64,000 nt of DNA, from contig NZ_VLKK01000009.1 of NCBI RefSeq assembly GCF_007830065.1, positions 62,001-126,000 on the forward strand, in the 5' to 3' direction. This stretch comes from Sphingobium wenxiniae. Lineage in GTDB: Bacteria > Pseudomonadota > Alphaproteobacteria > Sphingomonadales > Sphingomonadaceae. The notes under the pieces were generated by a model, which did not search any database, was not told the origin of the DNA, and worked only from the letters and a program-made list of their open reading frames with translations. Positions 7,876 through 15,119 of the stretch are shown here, in pieces (positions within the stretch are counted from its first letter, which is position 1; the number at the start of each line of letters is the position of its first letter). Made by a program: the position numbers and the translations under genes.

Positions 7876-8913
7876 ATGGCCTACCGCTGGATCCGCCCCT
7901 TGTTCTTCGCCCTCGATGCCGAGCGCGCGCATCATCTGTCCATCGCCCTGCTGCGGATGATGCCTACGCGGCCCGCGCTGCAATCCGATCCGATGCTGAC
8001 GCAGACGGTCGCGGGCATCGCCTTCCCCAATCCCGTGGGCCTGGCGGCGGGCTATGACAAGGAAGGGCTGGTCGCGCACAAGATGCATGGGCTGGGCTTC
8101 GGCTTTGCCGAGCTGGGGACGCTCACTCCCCTGCCCCAGCCGGGCAATCCCCTGCCGCGCCTCTTCCGGCTGGAGGCGGACCGGGCGGTGATCAACCGCA
8201 TGGGCTTCAACAATGGCGGTCTGGCGGCGGCGGCGGAACGGATCGCGAAGCGGCGGCGGAACGGCGGCGGCGTCATCGGCATCAATATCGGCGCGAACAA
8301 GGACGCGGCGGACCGCATCGCGGATTATGCCACGGGCATCGCCTGCATGGCGCCGTTGGCCGATTATCTGACGGTCAACATATCCTCCCCCAACACGCCG
8401 GGCCTGCGCGCGCTTCAGGACCGGGCGGCGCTCGACCAGTTGCTGGGCGCGGTGATGGCGGCGCGGGGGGCGGACCGGACGCCCATTTTCCTGAAAGTCG
8501 CCCCCGACCTCGAACCGGCGGATGTGGAGGACATCGCCGCCGCCTGCCTCCACCACCGCATCGACGCGCTGATCGTGTCCAACACCACCATTTCGCGCCC
8601 GCCCTTGCGTTCGGCCCATGCGGGCGAGACAGGCGGGCTGTCGGGCGCGCCGCTGCACGACCTTTCGCTGGAGAGGTTGCGCGATTTCCGCCGCCTGCTG
8701 GGCGCGCGCCTGCCGCTGATCGGCGTGGGCGGCATATCCAGCGCCGAACAGGCCTATGCCCGTATCCGCGCCGGGGCGAGCCTGATCCAGCTCTACAGCG
8801 CGCTGGTCTATGAAGGGCCGTATCTGGCGAAGCGCATCAATGCCGGATTGAAGGCCCTGCTGCAACGCGACGGCTTACGGACGATCGGTCAGGCCGTCGG
8901 GATCGACGCCTGA
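7876..8913 (+). CDS. pyrD: Dihydroorotate dehydrogenase, quinone-dependent (class 2)
   Basis: A 345-residue class 2 enzyme that oxidises dihydroorotate to orotate in pyrimidine synthesis and passes electrons to ubiquinone. The amphipathic N-terminus (residues 1-40) is the membrane-associating quinone-tunnel part typical of class 2. Motifs are GLAAGYDKEG near 56-65 for FMN binding, INRMGFNN at 106-113, the active-site serine in NISSPNTPGLR (170-178), SNTTI, and GVGGISS for phosphate binding. It stands alone between the AraC leader and the gamma-glutamyltransferase gene, 50 bp apart on the same strand. Confidence 0.95.
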   Translation: MAYRWIRPLFFALDAERAHHLSIALLRMMPTRPALQSDPMLTQTVAGIAFPNPVGLAAGYDKEGLVAHKMHGLGFGFAELGTLTPLPQPGNPLPRLFRLEADRAVINRMGFNNGGLAAAAERIAKRRRNGGGVIGINIGANKDAADRIADYATGIACMAPLADYLTVNISSPNTPGLRALQDRAALDQLLGAVMAARGADRTPIFLKVAPDLEPADVEDIAAACLHHRIDALIVSNTTISRPPLRSAHAGETGGLSGAPLHDLSLERLRDFRRLLGARLPLIGVGGISSAEQAYARIRAGASLIQLYSALVYEGPYLAKRINAGLKALLQRDGLRTIGQAVGIDA

Positions 8914-8963
8914 TCCGGACAGGCGGGCTTGCAGCCAGCGGTGCGGGCGATAGGGTGGCCGCC

Positions 8964-10664
8964 ATGACATTCCGCTTCCTTGCCCTGCTGGCGCCCCTCG
9001 CCCTCGTCGCCCTGTCCCCCGCCCCGCTATCGGCGCGCGAGCCGGTTGCGCTCAACGCCACGGTGTCCGCCGCCGATCCGCGCGCGGCGCAGGCGGGTCA
9101 GGACATCCTGCGCAAGGGCGGCAGCGCCACCGACGCCGCCATCGCCATGATGCTGGCCTTGAACGTGGTCGAACCGCACAATAGCGGCATCGGCGGTGGC
9201 GGCTTCCTGATGCATCATGACGGCGCGACCGGCGTGCTCGAATCCATCGACGGCCGCGAAACCGCCCCTGCCGCTGCAAAGCCCGACCGCTTCATGGGAC
9301 CGGACGGCCAGCCGCTTTCCTTCCGCGATGCATGGCCGGGCGGCTATTCGGTCGGCGTGCCGGGCAATGTGCGCCTGGCATGGGACGCGCATCGCAAATG
9401 GGGCAAGCTGCCCTGGGCCGACCTGTTCCAGCCCGCCATCCATCTGGCCGAGGACGGGTTCGAAGTGCGCCAAAGGCTCGACACCGCGATGAACGCCGTC
9501 GCGCCGATCTGGGCCGATTTCCCGGAAATCCGCCAATATTTCTGGATCGACGGCAAGCCCGCGCCGATCGGCACCATCCTCCAGAATCCGCCGCTCGCCG
9601 CCCTGTTCAGGCGCATCGCGGCCGAAGGACCGGACGCCTTCTATCTGGGCGGCACTGCAAAGGCGATCGCGGACGCCGTCACCAACGCGCCGAAAAATCC
9701 GGTGCCGATGACGCAGGCCGACCTTGCCGCCTATCAGGCGAAACCCCGCAAGCCCGTCTGCGGCACATATCGCGTCTATACCGTGTGCGGCATGGGACCG
9801 GCCTCTTCCGGCGGCGTCACGGTGCTCCAGATCCTGGGCATGGTCGAACGCTTCCCGCTGGGCCAGTGGGGCAAGGACGATGTGCGATCCTGGCATGTCA
9901 TCGGCGAAGCGATGCAGCTTGCCTATGCCGATCGCGACACATGGCTGGGCGACCCCGACTTCGTGGCCGTGCCGCTGGCGGGCCTGATCGACCCGGCCTA
10001 TCTGAAACGGCGTTCCGCCCTCATCTCGCTCCGCAAGGCCCGCAACGACTACCAGCCGGGCCAGCCGCAGGGCGCGCAGCCGCGCACCGCATCCCGGCCC
10101 CAGCCCGAATCGGGCACCAGCCATTTCGTCGCCGTGGACCGCAATGGCGATATCGCCGCCTGGACCTCCACCATCGAAAGCTTCTTCGGCAGCCAGCTTG
10201 TCGCCAATGGCGTCATCCTGAACAATGAACTGACGGACTTCAGCTTCACGCCGGAAAAGAACGGCGCGCCCGTCGCCAACCGGGTGGAGCCGGGCAAGCG
10301 CCCGCTTTCCTCCATGTCGCCCACCATCGTCTATGACGCGGCGGGCACGCCGATCTTCACCGTGGGCGCGGCGGGCGGCAAGACGATCATCATGCAGGTC
10401 GCCAAGGCGCTGATCGCCCATTTCGACTGGGGCCTGTCCGCGCAGGATTCCATCGCGCTGGGCCTGGAATTCTTCAACGGCGACGGCCTCGTGCTGGAAC
10501 AGGGCACATCGCTCGAAGCCATGAAGGCGCCGCTGGAAAGGCTGGGCCACCGCGTCGCCATCTCCCGCCTCGGCCTTAAGGCCAATGCCGCCGAGCGCCT
10601 GCCCGACGGCCATTGGGTGGGGGCCGCCGATCCGCGCAGCCCCGGCGTGTCCTTGCAGGAATGA
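8964..10664 (+). CDS. ggt: Gamma-glutamyltransferase, secreted
   Basis: A 566-residue N-terminal nucleophile hydrolase that transfers or hydrolyses gamma-glutamyl groups of glutathione in the periplasm. The first 27 residues form a signal peptide ending near PLSAREP. Family motifs include NSGIGGGGFLM near 73-83, PASSGGVTV, the autoprocessing site with nucleophile T385 in ESGTSHF, and RPLSSMSPTIV with AAGGKTI in the small subunit. The residue after the nucleophile is Ser rather than the common Thr. I prefer the ATG at 8964, with AGGG eight bases upstream, over an in-frame GTG at 8955. It may act together with the glutathione synthesis gene gshA at 62.1 kb. Confidence 0.93.
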   Translation: MTFRFLALLAPLALVALSPAPLSAREPVALNATVSAADPRAAQAGQDILRKGGSATDAAIAMMLALNVVEPHNSGIGGGGFLMHHDGATGVLESIDGRETAPAAAKPDRFMGPDGQPLSFRDAWPGGYSVGVPGNVRLAWDAHRKWGKLPWADLFQPAIHLAEDGFEVRQRLDTAMNAVAPIWADFPEIRQYFWIDGKPAPIGTILQNPPLAALFRRIAAEGPDAFYLGGTAKAIADAVTNAPKNPVPMTQADLAAYQAKPRKPVCGTYRVYTVCGMGPASSGGVTVLQILGMVERFPLGQWGKDDVRSWHVIGEAMQLAYADRDTWLGDPDFVAVPLAGLIDPAYLKRRSALISLRKARNDYQPGQPQGAQPRTASRPQPESGTSHFVAVDRNGDIAAWTSTIESFFGSQLVANGVILNNELTDFSFTPEKNGAPVANRVEPGKRPLSSMSPTIVYDAAGTPIFTVGAAGGKTIIMQVAKALIAHFDWGLSAQDSIALGLEFFNGDGLVLEQGTSLEAMKAPLERLGHRVAISRLGLKANAAERLPDGHWVGAADPRSPGVSLQE

Positions 10665-10667
10665 CGA

Positions 10668-11162
10668 TCAGCTTTTCAAATCCAGCCCCTCCACATTGAA
10701 CTGGAACGGGAAGGTCCGGTCATCCTTGCCCACGGCCAGATTGACCTTCACCATTTTCGCCTTGGCAATCGCCTCATAGGCATTTTGCGAAGGCATGATC
10801 TCGATCCCGTCATTGGTGTCGGCCATGCGGCCCTTCCAGCGATGTTCCTTGCCGTCGTCCGTCACCGCCGTCACCGCGCAGTCGGACAGGTCGCAACGGA
10901 ACGGCGCGCCGACCAGCTTGACGGTCACGTCCTTCTCGCCATTGGCCATCGGCTGCACCAGCATCACGGAAAAGGTGTCGGGCGCGGTGATCGTCTGCAC
11001 CGTGTTGGCGCTGCCGATATAGGCGACCTTCGCCTTGCCGCCGGTCCCGCCGCCTTCATATTTCCACGTCTGCCCGATCTGCTCGCGCTGGGTCATGTCC
11101 TTCTCGCCCGATGAACAGGCCGCGATCAGCCCAAGGGCCGTCAAAGTCAGGATGGCGCGCAT
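10668..11162 (-). CDS. Small lipoprotein of unknown function
   Basis: A 164-residue protein with a lipoprotein signal peptide: hydrophobic residues 3-14 and a lipobox LIAAC with the acylated cysteine at C16. The start at 11162 has a strong GGAAGGAGAG ribosome-binding site. The mature part is a soluble, beta-rich domain with one further cysteine pair, C90 and C95, in FRCDLSDCAV, possibly a disulfide. No domain is recognised. It lies convergent to ggt, with only 3 bp between the stop codons, and downstream of sufE on the same strand. Confidence 0.75.
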   Translation of the reverse strand: MRAILTLTALGLIAACSSGEKDMTQREQIGQTWKYEGGGTGGKAKVAYIGSANTVQTITAPDTFSVMLVQPMANGEKDVTVKLVGAPFRCDLSDCAVTAVTDDGKEHRWKGRMADTNDGIEIMPSQNAYEAIAKAKMVKVNLAVGKDDRTFPFQFNVEGLDLKS

Positions 11163-11230
11163 CGCCTCTCTCCTTCCATATATCATGTTACGGAAGGACA
11201 ACGTCCGTGCGGAAACAGCGGTTGCGCGGG

Positions 11231-11662
11231 TCAGCCGCCGTAGCGACGAGCCGTTTCGCGGATAAGGGCAATCATGTTCGGAATCCCCTGCGTCCGATTG
11301 GAACTGAGCTGATTGCGCAGGTCGAACGGCGCCAGCGCCCCTTCTATATCCGCCGCGCCGATCTCCTCGGGCGTCCGGTCCTGCACGGTCAGCAGCACCA
11401 GCGCGATGATCCCCTTGGTGATCGCGGCATTGCTGTCGGCCAGGAAATGCAGCCGCTGCCCATGACCGGAATCGGCATCCAGCACCGTGGGATAGACCCA
11501 CACCGCCGCCGAACAGCCGCGCACCAATGTCGCGTCGGTCTTGAGCGCGTCGGGCATCGGCTCCAGTTCGCGGCCCAGATCGATCAACAGCCGGTAGCGA
11601 TCGTCGGCGTCGAGAAACGCATATTCTTCGTGAAGATCGGCAATGGCGCGCATCTGTGTCAT
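11231..11662 (-). CDS. sufE: SufE, cysteine-desulfuration partner
   Basis: A 143-residue SufE/CsdE-family protein that takes persulfide sulfur from SufS and passes it to SufB. The acceptor cysteine is C50 in LVRGCSAAVWVYP, matching C51 of E. coli SufE. The family regions LIDLGRELEPMP near 26-37 and KGIIALVLLTVQDRTPEEI near 83-101 are present. In this genome it is detached from the suf operon at 0-6.5 kb and sits between the psp operon and a lipoprotein gene. A hairpin at 11678-11709 separates it from the psp operon, so its promoter should be within that gap. Confidence 0.93.
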   Translation of the reverse strand: MTQMRAIADLHEEYAFLDADDRYRLLIDLGRELEPMPDALKTDATLVRGCSAAVWVYPTVLDADSGHGQRLHFLADSNAAITKGIIALVLLTVQDRTPEEIGAADIEGALAPFDLRNQLSSNRTQGIPNMIALIRETARRYGG

Positions 11663-11677
11663 GCCCGCCCATATAGG

Positions 11678-11709
11678 GGGAAAAGCGGGCGGCGAAACCC
11701 GCTTTTCCC
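11678..11709 (-). terminator. Terminator-like hairpin at the end of the psp operon
   Basis: Arms GGGAAAAGCGGG (11678-11689) and CCCGCTTTTCCC (11698-11709) form a perfect 12-bp stem with an 8-base loop. On the minus strand it follows the last small psp gene by 7 bp and precedes sufE by 15 bp. The T-rich arm lies inside the stem, so termination may be incomplete; on position alone it separates the two transcription units. Confidence 0.65.
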
Positions 11710-11716
11710 ATCGGCT

Positions 11717-11950
11717 TTACAGATCGACGCCCGCCGCTATGGCTTCCAGCTTGCGGATGCGTTCCTTGAGGTCGGCGACCTCGATCCGCGTGGCGGCGGA
11801 CGGCGGGGCGGCTTCCCCGGCCCCGCGCGCCAGTTCCGCGCGCTTGAGTTCCAGCCAGCCGTTCCAGCCGCGCAGCGCCGTCACCGCGACGATCACCAGT
11901 CCTGAAAGGCCGGCCACGGCCATGGTCAGATAGAAAAGGGGGTCCTGCAT
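11717..11950 (-). CDS. Small membrane protein with C-terminal coiled coil, psp operon
   Basis: A 77-residue protein with one N-terminal transmembrane helix (residues 6-26, LFYLTMAVAGLSGLVIVAVTA), a basic linker and a C-terminal coiled coil (ADLKERIRKLEAI). The plan is the same as PspB: membrane anchor plus short coiled coil. It is the last gene of the psp cluster, 32 bp after the 83-residue gene, and is followed by a hairpin. No specific function is recognised; a role in membrane-stress sensing is inferred from context only. Confidence 0.7.
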   Translation of the reverse strand: MQDPLFYLTMAVAGLSGLVIVAVTALRGWNGWLELKRAELARGAGEAAPPSAATRIEVADLKERIRKLEAIAAGVDL

Positions 11951-11982
11951 ATTGTCCTCCCTGTGGTTCGTCCGGGCCGCTT

Positions 11983-12234
11983 TCAGTCGCGGTCCTTCAA
12001 TTTATCGAATTCGCGCTCCAGCGCGGTGGAGCTGTCGGTCGCAAGCCGTTCCAGCACGGCGACCCGCTCCTTCAACGCCTTCACCTCCGCGCGCAGCCTT
12101 TCGGCTTCCGGGTCCGGCCCGCGATGGGCGAAGGCTTCGCCCTTGTCGCGGCGCAGGACGCCGTATTTCGCGCGGATGACGCTGGCGATGGCGGTGATCG
12201 CGACGATGGCGACGACCATTTCAAATGGATTCAT
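11983..12234 (-). CDS. PspB-like small membrane protein
   Basis: An 83-residue protein with an N-terminal transmembrane helix (about residues 5-21), a basic stretch IRAKYGVLRRDKGE, and a coiled coil (RLRAEVKALKERVAVLERLATD, residues 46-67). Its ERVAVLERLATD segment resembles ERLQTVERIVAAD of the PspB encoded three genes upstream, which makes a divergent PspB paralogue likely. PspB helps PspC sense inner-membrane stress and bind PspA. The gene follows pspC by 107 bp with no strong terminator between them. Confidence 0.72.
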   Translation of the reverse strand: MNPFEMVVAIVAITAIASVIRAKYGVLRRDKGEAFAHRGPDPEAERLRAEVKALKERVAVLERLATDSSTALEREFDKLKDRD

Positions 12235-12341
12235 GGCTTTTCCCCTTGCCTGTCAGGACGGCGCGCTATCGCCATTTCCTTCCCTTGGCCCGCGCGCGGC
12301 CGATTTTTCGACCGGCGGCATCCGCCGTTCGATGAACGGTA

Positions 12342-12716
12342 TCAGCGCAGGCTCTCGATCTCATCCGCCAGACGCGTGTTGCGGCTGGTATAATAGGTTT
12401 CGATATCGGCAAGGCGCCGGTCGATGTCGCGGAACTTGGAGCGCACATCGCGGGTGGAGCGCGCCGGATTGGCGCGCACGCCCTGCCAGAATTTCGCGTC
12501 GTCGCGATCTGCATAAAGGCCGATCGGCTTGTTTTCGGCGATGAAGCCGATCAGGAAATAACCCAGCAGCGTCCAACCGATGATGAAGAAGGACAGGACC
12601 ATGGCAACCCGGACCCAGACGACGTCGATGCCCGTATAGTCGGCGATGCCGGAGCAGACGCCCATGAACTTGCCATTTTGCTTGTCGAGATAGAATTTGG
12701 TGCGGCGGGCGGTCAT
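12342..12716 (-). CDS. pspC: Phage shock protein C
   Basis: A 124-residue protein with an N-terminal PspC domain: FYLDKQNGKFMGVCSGIADYTG (residues 8-29), then a transmembrane pair in VRVAMVLSFFIIGWTLLGYFLIGFIA (about 35-60), and a hydrophilic C-terminal helix with coiled-coil character (SKFRDIDRRLADIETYY). PspC is an inner-membrane sensor that releases PspF from PspA when the membrane is stressed. The start at 12716 has a GGAGGA site nine bases upstream. It directly follows pspB, separated by 1 bp. Confidence 0.92.
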   Translation of the reverse strand: MTARRTKFYLDKQNGKFMGVCSGIADYTGIDVVWVRVAMVLSFFIIGWTLLGYFLIGFIAENKPIGLYADRDDAKFWQGVRANPARSTRDVRSKFRDIDRRLADIETYYTSRNTRLADEIESLR

Positions 12717-12717
12717 C

Positions 12718-12987
12718 TCAGTTCCTCCGGTCGAATGCATAATCGCCATCGTCCTGCGAAGGACGGGCGGGGCGGAAATCGGGATTGTCGGCGGCGACGA
12801 TCCGTTCGACCGTCTGCAACCGTTCCTCCAGCCGCCGGGCGAGCAGGTGAAGCTCGTCCAGCAGCTTCTCGTCCTCGTCAGTGATCTTGGGCGCCTGCTT
12901 CCACTTGGTCACATAGTGAAAGATCAGCCAGGGCATCCCGATGAACAGCATCCCGACGATGGCGATGGGGACAAGGATGTCTTCCAT
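12718..12987 (-). CDS. pspB: Phage shock protein B
   Basis: An 89-residue PspB with one N-terminal transmembrane helix (LVPIAIVGMLFIGMPWLIFHYV, residues 5-26), the basic WKQAP junction, and a leucine-rich cytoplasmic coiled coil (LLDELHLLARRLEERLQTVERIV, residues 42-64). PspB works with PspC in membrane-stress signalling. The C-terminal tail (residues 66-89) is acidic and is extra relative to the compact 74-residue E. coli protein. It is 4 bp downstream of pspA and 1 bp upstream of pspC. Confidence 0.9.
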   Translation of the reverse strand: MEDILVPIAIVGMLFIGMPWLIFHYVTKWKQAPKITDEDEKLLDELHLLARRLEERLQTVERIVAADNPDFRPARPSQDDGDYAFDRRN

Positions 12988-12991
12988 GGCG

Positions 12992-13669
12992 TCACTCCCC
13001 GGTCTTGCCAGCGTTCATCGACGCCTTGAGCGCGGCGAGTTCGGCGTCCACCTTGTCGGCGGACTTGAGTTCGGCGATCTCTTCCTCCAGCGTCTTGGGC
13101 TGCTGGCCCAGCGCCATGGCGTCGGCGCGGCCTTCGGCCATGTCCACGCGGCGTTCCAGCATGTCGAAGCGGGCAAAGGCTTCGTTCACCTTCTCGCCGG
13201 CATAGGCTTCGCGGACGCGCAGGCGGTTTTCGGCGCTCTGCATCCGGGTGACGAGGCTGTTCTGGCGGGCGCGGGCCTCGCGCAGCTTGGCCTGCAACTT
13301 GGCGATGTCCTCCTCCGAAGCCCGCAGCGCCTCATCCAGCGTCTCGATCTCATGGGCCATCTGCTCGGCCATGTCGGTGGCCTTCTGCTTTTCGACCAGC
13401 GCGGCCTTGGCCAGGTCCTCGCGATCCTTGCTGAGCGCCAGTTGCGCCTTTTCGGTCCAGCTTTCCTGAAGCGCGTTCAGCTTGCCGATATGGCGGCGCA
13501 TCTCCTTCTGGTCGGCGATGGTCCGGGCGGCCGACGCGCGCACCTCGACCAGCGTCTCCTCCATTTCGAGGATAATCATGCGGATCATCTTCGCCGGGTC
13601 TTCCGCCTTGTCGAGCAAGTCGGTGACATTGGCGGCGATGATGTCGCGGGTGCGGGAGAAAATACCCAT
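12992..13669 (-). CDS. pspA: Phage shock protein A
   Basis: A 225-residue PspA/IM30-family coiled-coil protein. It begins MGIFSRTRDIIAANVTDLL, the amphipathic helix that binds damaged inner membrane, and is followed by almost continuous alpha-helical coiled coil to residue 200. PspA binds and inhibits PspF in unstressed cells and forms protective scaffolds on stressed membranes. I chose the ATG at 13669 because it gives the canonical N-terminus; the in-frame upstream ATG at 13690 would add seven atypical residues. It is the main effector of the operon. Confidence 0.95.
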   Translation of the reverse strand: MGIFSRTRDIIAANVTDLLDKAEDPAKMIRMIILEMEETLVEVRASAARTIADQKEMRRHIGKLNALQESWTEKAQLALSKDREDLAKAALVEKQKATDMAEQMAHEIETLDEALRASEEDIAKLQAKLREARARQNSLVTRMQSAENRLRVREAYAGEKVNEAFARFDMLERRVDMAEGRADAMALGQQPKTLEEEIAELKSADKVDAELAALKASMNAGKTGE

Positions 13670-13697
13670 TTGAACGTCACTCCTGGTCAAAACTTTG

Positions 13698-13729
13698 CCG
13701 GGGCGGGCGAGGGGGGCTTCCCGCCCCGG
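13698..13729 (-). other. GC-rich hairpin between the first psp gene and pspA
   Basis: Arms CCGGGGCGGG (13698-13707) and CCCGCCCCGG (13720-13729) make a perfect 10-bp stem in the 76-bp gap between the 57-residue gene and pspA. On the minus strand it is followed by AAAGTTTTG rather than a clear T run. It may be an RNA-processing or stabilising element, or a leaky terminator, ahead of pspA. Confidence 0.45.
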
Positions 13730-13745
13730 CCGGGGCTTGCGATCC

Positions 13746-13919
13746 TTACGCCAGATAGCGCAGGGCCGCGGGGGTATCCTGTGTCGCGAGCATCGGGGCT
13801 TCGCTGGCGCGGGCCGGGCCGACGGCGGAAAGGATCAGGGTCGATCCAAACAGCACGGCGGCGATGGCGACGGACAGCAATTGGCCGATTTCGCGGACTG
13901 GGTTGCTCTTCTCTTGCAT
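13746..13919 (-). CDS. 57-residue membrane or exported peptide, first gene of the psp operon
   Basis: A 57-residue protein with a hydrophobic segment at residues 13-33 (LLSVAIAAVLFGSTLILSAV) followed by GPARASEAP, which could be a signal-peptidase site or the end of a membrane anchor. The ATG at 13919 has GGGAG about eight bases upstream. It lies about 57 bp downstream of the expected start of the sigma-54 transcript and upstream of pspA on the same strand, so it should be induced with the psp genes. I recognise no family. It is short, so some doubt remains, but the ribosome-binding site and position support it. Confidence 0.65.
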   Translation of the reverse strand: MQEKSNPVREIGQLLSVAIAAVLFGSTLILSAVGPARASEAPMLATQDTPAALRYLA

Positions 13920-13987
13920 TGTCTTACTCCCTGAACTCTGGCCTTCAAAGGTGCCGTCGGCTTGTGCGGCGGCTTCCTCCCTGCCTT

Positions 13988-14003
13988 TGCAGAAGCCGTG
14001 CCA
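13988..14003 (-). promoter_or_regulatory. Sigma-54 (RpoN) promoter of the psp operon
   Basis: On the minus strand the sequence TGGCACGGCTTCTGCA matches the sigma-54 consensus TGGCAC-N5-TTGCA with a single mismatch in the -12 element. The -24 element is at 13998-14003 and the -12 GC at about 13989-13990, which predicts a transcript start near 13976, upstream of the 57-residue gene. PspF, encoded divergently, is the matching enhancer-binding protein. Confidence 0.85.
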
Positions 14004-14064
14004 ATTTGCCGAAATGGCGGAAAAGCACGGCTTTGGACGGCCCGCGTCAAAATCCTCTTGCGAA

Positions 14065-14094
14065 AAGTTGGGAAATTTTCCCATAAGTTGGGAA
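14065..14094. promoter_or_regulatory. Candidate PspF enhancer (UAS): palindrome and direct repeat
   Basis: A near-perfect dyad TGGGAAATTTTCCCA is centred at 14076 (14069-14083). The 10-mer AAGTTGGGAA occurs at 14065-14074 and 14085-14094, a 20-bp period, placing the two copies on one face of the DNA. The block lies 60-90 bp upstream of the -24 element, the usual distance for an enhancer, and touches the pspF start codon, so pspF may be autoregulated through it. Confidence 0.6.
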
Positions 14095-15113
14095 TGGAGA
14101 AGAATACGCAGTTCGTCGGCCAGTCGCTGGCCTTTCTCGACGCGGTCGAACTGGCCGGGCGCGCCGCCGAACTCAACCGCCCGGTGCTGGTGATCGGCGA
14201 ACGCGGCACCGGCAAGGAACTGGTCGCCGAACGCCTCCATCACCTCTCCCGCCGCTGGGGCGAGCCGCTGATCGTCATGAACTGCGCGGCGCTCCCCGAA
14301 ACGCTGATCGAAGCGGAACTGTTCGGCCACGAACAGGGCGCCTTCACCGGCGCGACCCGCGCCCGCCCCGGCCGGTTCGAGGAAGCGGACGGCGGCACCC
14401 TCTTCCTCGATGAACTCGGCACCCTCTCCATGGCGGCGCAGGAAAGGCTGCTGCGCGTCATCGAATATGGCGAAGTCACCCGCATCGGCGCGTCCCGCCC
14501 GATCACCATCGACGTCCGCATCGTCGCCGCCACCAACGAAGACCTGCCCGCCGCTGCCGAGGCAGGCCGTTTCCGCCCCGACCTGCTCGACCGGCTGAGT
14601 TTCGAGGTCATCACCCTGCCGCCGCTGCGCGCGCGCGAAGGCGATATTCCCGTCCTCGCCGATCATTTCGGGCGGCGCATGGCGGCAGAGCTGGAATGGC
14701 CGCAATGGCCGGGCTTTTCCGCCGCCTGCATGGCCGAACTGGAAGCGCATGGCTGGCCCGGCAATGTCCGCGAACTGCGCAATGTGGTGGAGCGCGCCGT
14801 CTACCGCTGGGACGACCCGGCGCGGCCGGTGAGCAGCATCACCTTCGACCCCTTCGCTTCCCCGTGGAAGCCGCAGCCGCTGATGCCCCCGCCCGCCGCG
14901 CGCAGCGACACGCAACCCGCGCCATCCGTTCCCGCGCCCGGCTTCGAAGCCGTCACCGACCTCAAGGCCGCCGTGGAAGCCCATGAAGCCGCCATCGTCC
15001 GCGCCGCGCTGGACCGCTACCGCTACAACCAGCGCGCCACCGCCAAGGGTCTGGGCCTCAGCTACGACCAGCTACGGCATTGCATGAAGAAGCACGGACT
15101 GTCGGCAGGTTAA
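14094..15113 (+). CDS. pspF: PspF, sigma-54-dependent activator of the psp operon
   Basis: A 339-residue bacterial enhancer-binding protein without an N-terminal receiver or GAF domain, as in known PspF. The AAA+ domain has Walker A GERGTGKE (35-42), the sigma-54-contacting loop GAFTGA (82-87), Walker B GGTLFLDEL (100-108) and the arginine-finger region RPDLLDRLSF. A Pro-rich linker (about 255-285) leads to a C-terminal Fis-type helix-turn-helix (RATAKGLGLSYDQLRHCMKKHG). The start at 14094 gives the canonical short N-terminus; the upstream open frame is not PspF-like. It is divergent from the psp operon. Confidence 0.94.
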   Translation: MEKNTQFVGQSLAFLDAVELAGRAAELNRPVLVIGERGTGKELVAERLHHLSRRWGEPLIVMNCAALPETLIEAELFGHEQGAFTGATRARPGRFEEADGGTLFLDELGTLSMAAQERLLRVIEYGEVTRIGASRPITIDVRIVAATNEDLPAAAEAGRFRPDLLDRLSFEVITLPPLRAREGDIPVLADHFGRRMAAELEWPQWPGFSAACMAELEAHGWPGNVRELRNVVERAVYRWDDPARPVSSITFDPFASPWKPQPLMPPPAARSDTQPAPSVPAPGFEAVTDLKAAVEAHEAAIVRAALDRYRYNQRATAKGLGLSYDQLRHCMKKHGLSAG

Positions 15114-15119
15114 CGCCGT

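Noticed and set aside
7501-7877. Short frames on both strands in the gap upstream of pyrD (93 and 112 codons)
   Set aside because: They cross the terminator hairpin and palindromes, lack good ribosome-binding sites and read as random sequence; RNA structure explains the region better.
12313-12327. CGGCGG-CAT-CCGCCG hairpin between pspC and the 83-residue gene as a terminator
   Set aside because: Only a 6-bp stem with a 3-base loop and no T run; common by chance in GC-rich DNA.
13962-14093. Longer N-terminus for pspF from an upstream in-frame ATG
   Set aside because: It would translate through the sigma-54 promoter and the enhancer repeat and gives a sequence unlike PspF proteins, which start directly at the AAA+ domain.
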